Assembly: GCA_035316325.1 (NCBI GenBank)
Contig: DATHJB010000170.1
Span: forward strand, 1-64,000
Length of the DNA stretch: 64,000 nt
From: Acidimicrobiales bacterium
GTDB taxonomy: Bacteria > Actinomycetota > Acidimicrobiia > Acidimicrobiales > VFJN01
Reading direction: 5' to 3'
A model generated the notes under the pieces. It was not told the origin of the DNA, made no database searches, and was given only the letters and a program-made list of their open reading frames with translations. The position numbers were made by a program, and so were the translations under genes. Positions 57,563-64,000 of this stretch are shown one piece after another. How positions within the stretch are numbered: position 1 is the first letter of the stretch; the number at the start of each line of letters is the position of its first letter.

Positions 57563-59512
57563 ATGCTGGTAGGGCGAACGGAGGCGACCGAGACGGCCGA
57601 AGCGCCCGACGCTCCGGCCGACCGGGCGCGCCCCGCCGCGCCCGGGTGGCGGGCCGCGGTGCTGGCGGTCGCCGTGGTCGGCCTGGCGGTGAGCCCCGTC
57701 GTGGTCGGGGCGTTCTCCCTCGTCGGCGACACCTGGCATCCGGCGGGCGACTTCGCGCACTTCGTCTACAAGGTGTCGCAGGTGGGCACCCGGGACACGC
57801 CGCTGGTGGGCACCTACACCGTCAAGGGCTGGGCGCACCCCGGTCCCCTCGGCTTCTGGCTGAGCGCGCCCCTGTACCGCCTGACCGGCGGCGACCCCCG
57901 GGCGCTGCAGTGGACGGCTGCCGCGGCGAACGTGGTGGTCCTGGGCTGCCTCGCCGCCGTCGCCTGGCGCCGGGGCCGCTGGCCGCTGCTGCTCGGCGTC
58001 ACCGCGCTGATCGCGGTGGTGGTGCACGGCGTCGGGCCCGAGAACCTGGTCGACCTGTGGAACCCCTACCTGCCGCTCACGTCGTTCCTGCTGACGGTGT
58101 TCCTGGTGTGGGACGCCGCGCTGGGGCGGCGCCGGGCGCTGGTGGAGGCGGTGATCCCCGCCACGTTCGCCATGCACAACCACCTGGCGTTCGTGTCGCT
58201 GGCGGCGCTGCTGGGGTTGTGGCTCTACGCCTGGGTGCGCTGGTGGCCGCGGGTGGTGACACCCGGCGACGACGAGCCCGGGCGCGACGAGCTGCCCCGG
58301 GCGCCGTGGGCACCGTGGCGTCGGGTCGTCATCCGGGGGGCGCTGATCTCCGGGGTGCTGTGGCTGCCGGCCCTGGCCGACGCCCTGTTCGACCTGCACA
58401 ACCCGTGGAACATCGCCCGGTCCTTCGGCAGCAGCCAGGCCCGGGTGGGCCCCGCCGACGCCCTGGGGCTGGTGGGCCGCTACGTCCGCCCCGACGGGCC
58501 GTGGATGGGCGGCACCGAGCCCCGCACCGGCGTCATGTTCTCGGTGGTGGGCTCCGGCCCGGTGCCCCTGCTCCTCGTCGTCGGCCTGCTCGTCGCCTGC
58601 CTGGTGGCGGCCCGCCGGCGGGGCTTCGCCGACGCCACGGCGCTGACGACGCTGGCCCTGGTGCTGGTGGTCGGCGCGGTGCCGGCCGTCGCCCAGATCC
58701 CCATCCCCAACGAGGTGTACCTCACCCAGTGGCTGAAGGTCGTCGGTGGCTTCGCCTGGTTCGCGGTGCTGTGGACGGGCTGGCGGCTGGTGGAACCGTG
58801 GGTCCGGCAGGTGCCGCTCCGGCGGACGGCCGCGGCCGCGGTGGCGGGCGCGGTGGTGCTGGCCGGCGCCGCGACCACCTGGGGGAAGGCCACCCAGGTC
58901 GAGCTACCGCTCGACACCAGCGGTCGGCAGGTGCAGGAGCTGGTGGCCCAGCTCGACGGCAAGCTGCCCCGCGACGAGACGATCCGGGTCGACCGGCGGG
59001 GCGAGTTCTGGCACATCTTCGGGGCCGGCGTCTTCTACGCCCTGGCGGAGGACGGCTACGACGTCGTCACCGACGAGGGCTACGCCGGGCTCAAGTGGGG
59101 CCACGAGCACCGCTGGGGCGAGGGCGAGCCCTACGACCTGCTGCTCACCGTCGCCGTCGACCGGGCCGTCGACGAGTGCCGGGCCGACCCCCGGGCCGAG
59201 CAGCTGGCCTCCTGGGACTGGCTGTCGCCGGCGGACCGCCGCTGGTTGAGCGACGTGCAGCTACGCCGGCTGGCGGGCGAGGACGCCGTCAGCACCGAGG
59301 ACAAGGTGCGGGCCGCCGAGCTCGGACGGCACGATCTGCGCCTGGCGATCTTCGAGGGCCCCCGGGTGTGCGCGGACCCCGACCGGTTCGAGTTCCTCGC
59401 CACCTCCGACCGCAACGTCCTCCCCCTGGTGGCCGGCGCCGCCGGTGCGATGGTCCTGGCGGCCGGTGCCGGTACGTGGTTCGTCCTCCATCGCCGGCGG
59501 GCGACCCCATGA
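57563..59512 (+). CDS. Polytopic membrane protein, GT39/ArnT-like
   Basis: The product is 649 aa with about 12 transmembrane segments and a soluble C-terminal part (about residues 440-620) before a final transmembrane helix and RRRATP. The first extracytoplasmic loop (WHPAGDFAHFVYKVSQVG) carries an Asp where PMT-type lipid-sugar transferases bind donor, but the usual DE pair is not clear. A role in glycosylating cell-envelope molecules is inferred. It overlaps the following paralogous-looking gene by 4 nt (ATGA). Confidence 0.65.
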   Translation: MLVGRTEATETAEAPDAPADRARPAAPGWRAAVLAVAVVGLAVSPVVVGAFSLVGDTWHPAGDFAHFVYKVSQVGTRDTPLVGTYTVKGWAHPGPLGFWLSAPLYRLTGGDPRALQWTAAAANVVVLGCLAAVAWRRGRWPLLLGVTALIAVVVHGVGPENLVDLWNPYLPLTSFLLTVFLVWDAALGRRRALVEAVIPATFAMHNHLAFVSLAALLGLWLYAWVRWWPRVVTPGDDEPGRDELPRAPWAPWRRVVIRGALISGVLWLPALADALFDLHNPWNIARSFGSSQARVGPADALGLVGRYVRPDGPWMGGTEPRTGVMFSVVGSGPVPLLLVVGLLVACLVAARRRGFADATALTTLALVLVVGAVPAVAQIPIPNEVYLTQWLKVVGGFAWFAVLWTGWRLVEPWVRQVPLRRTAAAAVAGAVVLAGAATTWGKATQVELPLDTSGRQVQELVAQLDGKLPRDETIRVDRRGEFWHIFGAGVFYALAEDGYDVVTDEGYAGLKWGHEHRWGEGEPYDLLLTVAVDRAVDECRADPRAEQLASWDWLSPADRRWLSDVQLRRLAGEDAVSTEDKVRAAELGRHDLRLAIFEGPRVCADPDRFEFLATSDRNVLPLVAGAAGAMVLAAGAGTWFVLHRRRATP

Positions 59513-61176
59513 CCCTCGTGACGACGGCGGCGCCGACGTCGACCGCGGCGACGCGCCGGAAACCCGACGACGGGCGGTCCTTCGAGCGGTGGGGGATCGC
59601 GGTCTACCTCGTCGCCATCGTGGCGGTGGTCGGGGCCATCGTGGGGTGGCTGGGCGGGACGCTCGTCTACGTGGTCGACGACCCGGCGATCCACCTGAGC
59701 ATCGCCGACACCCTCGTCCACCACGGCACCTGGGGCGTGCAGGAGGGGTCGTTCCAGTCGGCCTCCTCGTCGCCGGTGTGGACGCTGCTGGTGGCGGCGG
59801 CAACGGCGCTCATGCCGCCCGACGTCGACATGTGGGCGCCGCTGGTGCTCAACGTGTTGGCCGGCCTCGCCGTGCTGGTCCTGCTGGGCCGCCACCAGTC
59901 GGTGCTGAACCCCGGCGCCCGGCGGGTCGACGTGGTCGGGGTGGCCGTGCTGGTCGTGGTGGTGCTGTTCCTCCCGGGCCTGGCCGTGGTGGGCATGGAG
60001 CACACCCTGCACATCGCCCTCGTGCTGGCCGTCGTCGCCCTCGTCCAGGAGCCGGGGCCCTGGCGGCCGTGGCTGGTGGGGGGCCTGCTGGCAGTGGCGA
60101 CCCTGACCCGTTTCGAGACCGCCTTCGTGGCCTTCGGGCTGGCGGTGGGCCTCCTCCTCGACGCCGGGCCGACTCGGTGGGTGATCCGGCGGGCGATCCG
60201 GCAGGCGGCGGTGGTGGTCGGGTCGGTCGGGGCCACGCTCGTCGCCTTCGCCGCGGTGAACGTCGCCCTGGGCGGGGGCGTGCTGCCCAACTCGGTGCTC
60301 GACAAGGGCCAGGGCGTCGGCAGCACCAACGGCCAGGCCGACGGGGCCAGCGTCGTCGACGTCGCCATGCGGTTCACCCGCGACCCCGTGCTGACGGGGC
60401 TCGTCGTCGTCGCCGTGGCCTACCTCCTGGTGACGTGGGGCCGACCGGCGACCCGCCGCGTCGGTGCCGTGGCGCTCGTCGTCGCCACCGCGCTGCACGC
60501 CACCTTCGCCGACATGGGCTGGTACGAGCGCTACCAGGCCTACCTCATCGCCATCGGCCTGTACGTCGCGCTGGGCGTCCTCGCCGAGCTGCCCGCCGAG
60601 GCCCGGCGCCGGGGGTTGGCGGCCCTGCTGCTGCTGGCCTGCGCCTTCGGGGTGGTGAAGGTCAGCCTGCTGGCGAAGGCGCCCCTGGCCGCCGACGACA
60701 TGTACCGGGCCCAGTACCAGGCCGGGCTCTTCCTGGACCGCTACTACGACGGTCAGGCGGTCGCGACCGACCAGCTCGGCTACATCAGCCTGCTGCACGA
60801 AGGCCCCCTCACCGACCTGGGCGGGCTCGCCGACTACGAGGTGCTGCGCGACCGACCCGAGGGGCCGGCGCTGCCGGGGTACCTGGCGACGCTCGCCGAG
60901 GAGCGCGGGTTCGAGGTGGCGGTGGTCTACGGCACGGACGGGCTGAGCAGCGTGCCGCCCGACTGGGTGCTGGCGGGGGCGTTCGAGCTCGACGGCGAAC
61001 CGGTCACCGGGGTGTCGAACCAGCTGCTGTTCTTCGCGGTGCGACCGGACGAGGCGCTGCCGCTGCAGGAGCACCTGCGCGACTTCGAGGGCGAGCTGCC
61101 CGGCCGCGTGCGCCTGCAGCTCAACGAGTTCGCCGGCCTGCAGGCGGATGCCGCCGCGGCCGAGGATGCCGGCTAG
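59509..61176 (+). CDS. Polytopic membrane protein, GT39/PMT-like
   Basis: The product is 555 aa with roughly 10-12 transmembrane segments. The first loop has VVDDPAIHLSIADTLVHHGTWG, the D-D-x-x-I arrangement typical of lipid-linked sugar transferases, and GMEHTLHIAL follows. A soluble C-terminal part (residues 400-550) resembles that of the preceding gene. The two are translationally coupled and probably work together on an envelope glycan; donor and acceptor are unknown. Confidence 0.68.
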   Translation: MTLVTTAAPTSTAATRRKPDDGRSFERWGIAVYLVAIVAVVGAIVGWLGGTLVYVVDDPAIHLSIADTLVHHGTWGVQEGSFQSASSSPVWTLLVAAATALMPPDVDMWAPLVLNVLAGLAVLVLLGRHQSVLNPGARRVDVVGVAVLVVVVLFLPGLAVVGMEHTLHIALVLAVVALVQEPGPWRPWLVGGLLAVATLTRFETAFVAFGLAVGLLLDAGPTRWVIRRAIRQAAVVVGSVGATLVAFAAVNVALGGGVLPNSVLDKGQGVGSTNGQADGASVVDVAMRFTRDPVLTGLVVVAVAYLLVTWGRPATRRVGAVALVVATALHATFADMGWYERYQAYLIAIGLYVALGVLAELPAEARRRGLAALLLLACAFGVVKVSLLAKAPLAADDMYRAQYQAGLFLDRYYDGQAVATDQLGYISLLHEGPLTDLGGLADYEVLRDRPEGPALPGYLATLAEERGFEVAVVYGTDGLSSVPPDWVLAGAFELDGEPVTGVSNQLLFFAVRPDEALPLQEHLRDFEGELPGRVRLQLNEFAGLQADAAAAEDAG

Positions 61177-61325
61177 GCCCTCGGCTACGTAGCGTCACGG
61201 CGCGACCCCCTTGCGCGAGGCTGCTGCAGGAGCAACGATGTCGACCTGCTTCTGAAGGGTGGGGCCCGACGAGGCGGCGACACAAGGAGGTGTCGTGTGG
61301 ATGATCACGACCGCGGTGTCCGACC

Positions 61326-61694
61326 GTGACGCTGCTGGTGATCACGGCTGTGCTGATGGCCGGAGTGATGGCGACGGTGGTGGTCGGCGGCCGGCAGCTG
61401 CTGGCTGACCCCGGGATGGGCGACGTCCGTCGGCGGCTCGAGGCGCTGCACCGGCAGGTGGTGGCGTGGCAGGCCGCGCACGACCACCAGGTGGAGTCGC
61501 TCGACCGGCGGATGCGCGACGTGGAGGAGGCCGCGGCCCGCGCCGAGGAGGAGGCGCGCATCGTCTCCGTGCAGATGGCGGAGCTGACCCGGGGCCTGGT
61601 GCGGCGGCTGGAGCAGGTGGAGCAGCGCAACGAGATCGAGCGCCTGGCCGCCCAGGGCCGCACCCTCGACTCCGGCGGCCCGGTCGGGTACTGA
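61326..61694 (+). CDS. Small membrane-anchored coiled-coil protein
   Basis: The product is 122 aa. One N-terminal transmembrane helix (LLVITAVLMAGVMATVVVGG) is followed by a long predicted coiled coil (RRRLEALHRQVVAW, RRMRDVEEAAARAEEEARI, RRLEQVEQRNEIERL). No catalytic motif. GTG start. It is possibly a scaffold or envelope protein. The 149 nt before it contain no other supportable feature. Confidence 0.55.
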   Translation: MTLLVITAVLMAGVMATVVVGGRQLLADPGMGDVRRRLEALHRQVVAWQAAHDHQVESLDRRMRDVEEAAARAEEEARIVSVQMAELTRGLVRRLEQVEQRNEIERLAAQGRTLDSGGPVGY

Positions 61695-61702
61695 CCCGCC
61701 CA

Positions 61703-61756
61703 GGGCAAATTGCGTTCGAAAACCCGACATGCGCGGCATTCCGAACGCAATTTCCC
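61703..61756 (+). terminator. Hairpin upstream of chdC (hairpin 5)
   Basis: AAATTGCGTTCG pairs with CGAACGCAATTT (12 bp); after a one-base bulge GGG pairs with CCC. The loop is 23 nt. It ends the coiled-coil gene and stops 8 nt before the chdC -10 box, so an operator role is also possible. Confidence 0.6.
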
Positions 61757-61763
61757 GGGGCGT

Positions 61764-61769
61764 TACTCT
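61764..61769 (+). promoter_or_regulatory. -10 box (TACTCT) of chdC
   Basis: TANNNT box 6 nt upstream of ATG 61776. Confidence 0.5.
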
Positions 61770-61775
61770 CCGAGG

Positions 61776-62483
61776 ATGATCGAAGCGATCTCGCCGGCCG
61801 AGGGCTGGGCCGTCCTGCACCTGTTCTGCAAGGTCACGCCGTTGGCCGATACGGATGCGGTGCTCGTCGCCGTCCGGACGCTCACCGCCCCGCGCGCCTC
61901 CGTCGAGGGCGCCGAGCACCAGGTCGTGAGCGCCGCGCTGCTGGGCCACAAGGCCGACGTGTGCCTGATGGCGCTGGGCCCCGACCTGTGGCGGCTGCGC
62001 CAGTTCCAGACCGACATCCAGGCCGCCGGGCTCGACGTGGTCGACAGCTACCTGTCGCTCACGGAGGTGTCGGAGTACGCCCAGGGCATCCCCGAGGAGC
62101 GGCGCCAGGCCCGCCTGTACCCGCAGCTGCCGCCCGACGGGATGAGCGCCTTCTGCTTCTACCCCATGTCGAAGCGCCGCGGTGACGTCGACAACTGGTA
62201 CCTGCTGTCGTACGGCGACCGGGAGAAGCTGATGTTCGGCCACGGCAGCACCGGTCGCACCTTCGCCGGTCGGGTGCTGCAGCTGATCACCGGCTCCACG
62301 GGGATCGACGACTACGAGTGGGGCGTGACGCTGTTCGCCGTGCACCCCGACGACCTCAAGGACGTCGTCTACACGATGCGCTACGACGAGGCGTCGTCGC
62401 GGTTCGCCGAGTTCGGCGTCTTCTACACCGGGATGGTGGCTTCCCTACCCGACATCTTGGTCGCCGTCGGCGTCCGCGACTGA
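61776..62483 (+). CDS. chdC: Coproheme decarboxylase (chlorite-dismutase family)
   Basis: The product is 235 aa. FCFYPMSKRRGDVDNWYLL, REKLMFGHGSTGRTFAGRVLQLITGSTGIDDYEWGVTLF and AEFGVFYTGM are the actinobacterial ChdC/HemQ pattern; the His of GHG is the likely heme ligand. It carries out the last step of the coproporphyrin-dependent heme pathway, converting coproheme to heme b. It stands alone here, without other hem genes. Confidence 0.92.
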   Translation: MIEAISPAEGWAVLHLFCKVTPLADTDAVLVAVRTLTAPRASVEGAEHQVVSAALLGHKADVCLMALGPDLWRLRQFQTDIQAAGLDVVDSYLSLTEVSEYAQGIPEERRQARLYPQLPPDGMSAFCFYPMSKRRGDVDNWYLLSYGDREKLMFGHGSTGRTFAGRVLQLITGSTGIDDYEWGVTLFAVHPDDLKDVVYTMRYDEASSRFAEFGVFYTGMVASLPDILVAVGVRD

Positions 62484-62600
62484 GCGAGCGTGGCCCGAGC
62501 GGCCCGGCGCTTTGGCGCCGAGAGCGGGAAACACTGAGCACTTCGATGAACACCTCGTTGCACGGCAGGACGTTCTGGTAACCGTCACGGCGCGCGGACC

Positions 62601-62606
62601 TAAACT
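62601..62606 (+). promoter_or_regulatory. -10 box (TAAACT) of the livH-like gene
   Basis: TANNNT box 10 nt upstream of ATG 62617. Confidence 0.45.
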
Positions 62607-62616
62607 CCGCCGGGTC

Positions 62617-63981
62617 ATGGAGGGATCAGTGGTCGGACACCATCGCGATCGGCGGCGCAGGGCGCTGGCAAGACGGGTCGGTTGCCTGCTGGTAGGAGTG
62701 GTCGGGTTGGCCGGGCTGGCGGCAGCCGCGGCCCCCGCGGGGGCGCAGGAGCCGCCCGCGGAACAGGCCCCGGCCGACGAGGCGCCCCAGGTCAACGGCC
62801 GCATCCGCTACGAGGACGAGGCCGGCGAGGACGTCGCCGTGCCCGACGTGGAGATCACCGTCGAGTCGGAGGACGGGTCGTTCTCCGAGACCCTCACCAC
62901 CGACGACGAGGGCGTGTTCAGCCTCGACCTGCCGGCACCGGGCAACTACACCGCCGAGATCGACACCAGCGGGCTGCCCGACGGCGTGGGGCTCGCCGAC
63001 GAGGACCGTGCCACGCTCGACCTCAACCTGTCGCCCGGCCAGGCCCAGCCGCTGCTGTTCCGCCTGGCCACCGGCGACGAGGTCGGCGGCGAGTCGACGC
63101 TCGAGAAGCTCCCCGACAGCATCTTCAACGGGATCCGCTTCGGGCTGGTGATCGCCATGTGCGCCATCGGCCTGTCGCTCATCTTCGGCACCACCGGCCT
63201 GGTGAACTTCGCGCACGGCGACATGGTCACGTTCGGCGCGCTGCTGGCGTTCTTCTTCAACCGCACGCTCGACATCCCCCTGCTGATCGCGGCGCCCATG
63301 GCGGTGGTGGGAGGCGGGTTGTTCGGAGCCGTCTTCAACCGGGGCGTGTGGCGGCCGCTGCGCGACCGGGGCACCGGCCTGGTGGCGATGATGATCGTGA
63401 GCTTCGGCATCGGGCTGGGGCTGCGCTACGTGTTCCTCTACCAGTTCCAGGGCGCCCGGCGGAGCTTCGGCGACTTCGACTACCAGCCCGACGACGTCGA
63501 CCTCGGCCTGATCTCGCCCGTCCCCCGCGACCTGTGGATCATGGGCATCTCGATCGTCGTGCTGGTGGGCGTGGCGGTGTTCCTGCAGCGCACGCTGATG
63601 GGCAAGGCCATGCGGGCGGTGTCCGACGACTCCGACCTGGCCGAGTCGTCCGGCGTCGACGTCGAGCGGGTGATCGCCTGGGTGTGGATCACCGGCGGGG
63701 GCCTGGCCGCCCTCGGTGGCATCTTCCAGGGCCTCGACCAGAAGATCCAGTGGCAGACCGGCAACCAGCTGCTGCTGCTGATCTTCGCCGGCGTGATCCT
63801 CGGCGGCCTCGGCACGTCGTACGGGGCGCTGGTCGGCAGCCTGACGATGGGCCTCCTCATCCAGGTGTCGGCGCTGTTCGTCGACACCGAGGTGCGCAAC
63901 GCCGCCGCCCTGCTGGTGATGATCGTCGTGCTGATGGTGCGGCCGCAGGGCATCCTCGGCTACGCGGAGAGGGTGGGGTAG
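62617..63981 (+). CDS. Branched-chain amino-acid ABC permease (LivH-like) with N-terminal extracytoplasmic domain
   Basis: The product is 454 aa. A signal peptide (about residues 1-43, cleavage near AGAQ) is followed by an acidic linker and a beta-sandwich-like domain of about 95 residues (VPDVEITVESEDGSFSET, TTDDEGVFSLDLPAPGNYTAEI), similar to carboxypeptidase-regulatory or SpaA-type repeats. From about residue 168 it is a standard LivH permease: GLSLIFGTTGLVNFAHGDMV, AMRAVSDDSDLAESSGVDV, GVILGGLGTSYGALVGS and LMVRPQGILG. Normal LivH lacks the extra domain. The domain would sit outside the membrane and could bind substrate, wall or the solute-binding protein; this is inference. Confidence 0.85.
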   Translation: MEGSVVGHHRDRRRRALARRVGCLLVGVVGLAGLAAAAAPAGAQEPPAEQAPADEAPQVNGRIRYEDEAGEDVAVPDVEITVESEDGSFSETLTTDDEGVFSLDLPAPGNYTAEIDTSGLPDGVGLADEDRATLDLNLSPGQAQPLLFRLATGDEVGGESTLEKLPDSIFNGIRFGLVIAMCAIGLSLIFGTTGLVNFAHGDMVTFGALLAFFFNRTLDIPLLIAAPMAVVGGGLFGAVFNRGVWRPLRDRGTGLVAMMIVSFGIGLGLRYVFLYQFQGARRSFGDFDYQPDDVDLGLISPVPRDLWIMGISIVVLVGVAVFLQRTLMGKAMRAVSDDSDLAESSGVDVERVIAWVWITGGGLAALGGIFQGLDQKIQWQTGNQLLLLIFAGVILGGLGTSYGALVGSLTMGLLIQVSALFVDTEVRNAAALLVMIVVLMVRPQGILGYAERVG

Positions 63982-63983
63982 CC

Positions 63984-64000
63984 GTGGACTGGGCAGAGAT
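63984..64000 (+). CDS. Start of next gene, probably livM (partial)
   Basis: GTG 63984 opens MDWAEI, 3 nt after the livH stop, with GGAGAGGGTGGGG upstream as Shine-Dalgarno. The second permease gene (livM) usually follows livH. Only 17 bases are visible. Confidence 0.4.

Overview
The window is a dense, GC-rich (roughly 70 percent by eye) stretch of bacterial chromosome carrying mainly housekeeping genes. Gene content and order point to an actinobacterium, most probably of the Acidimicrobiia group: a SigR/RsrA-type redox sigma pair, a DUF2342 (F420-associated) zincin, tilS-hpt-ftsH followed by the folate, pantothenate and NAD genes, clpC-radA-disA-ispD-ispF, an orphan groEL with two CIRCE operators, a CysO-type sulfur carrier, folP2 beside gpgS, and an actinobacterial ChdC. 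The taxonomic call is inferred from synteny and base composition. There is one tRNA (Thr, anticodon TGT). I see no rRNA, CRISPR array, insertion sequence or prophage.

Layout. 1-2250: a 178-bp near-perfect palindrome at the window edge, a truncated XRE-regulator-like gene, and a membrane-anchored DUF4015 protein. 2250-6170: ferritin-like protein, sigR-rsrA, an exopolysaccharide sugar transferase, two tiny proteins and the DUF2342 zincin. 6200-23470: tilS, hpt, ftsH, folE-folP-(pseudophosphatase)-folB-folK, DUF2520, panC, panD, nadB, a DUF2510-scramblase protein, an alpha/beta hydrolase, nadC, DUF5996, an aldo/keto reductase, coaX and lysS. Together these make folate, pantothenate/CoA and NAD precursors and service tRNA and purine salvage. 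23460-34500: two serpins, a DUF4915 propeller, a very large membrane protein, a response regulator/histidine kinase pair, an MFS exporter and a polyprenyl synthetase. 34590-44350: a stand-alone Clp-N protein, clpC, LppM-like, radA, disA, crp, ispD-ispF-rlmB. 44360-52800: small genes, tRNA-Thr, LytR_C protein, trehalose genes otsB and otsA, glycerate kinase, AI-2E-type permease, gpgS, folP2, cysO. 52810-64000: CIRCE-controlled groEL, a histidine phosphatase, a secreted esterase-like lipoprotein, two large GT39-like membrane proteins, a coiled-coil membrane protein, chdC, and a LivH permease with an added extracytoplasmic domain at the window end.

Two structural themes run through the window. 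First, at least 23 genes have a TANNNT box 5-10 nt upstream of the start codon and no Shine-Dalgarno, which suggests leaderless transcripts; the rule also helps choose starts (for example crp and folP). Second, long hairpins without a U-tract sit at gene ends, three of them between convergent genes.

The most unusual signals are: a repeat of about 50 bp in three copies, each exactly 3 nt upstream of a TANNNT box; nadB apparently starting at CTG; a degenerate dual-specificity phosphatase inside the folate operon; a serpin pair in which one copy has no signal peptide and is translationally coupled to lysS; an EF-hand-like loop in an AI-2E permease; and the LivH chimera. I found no convincing new defence or mobile system.
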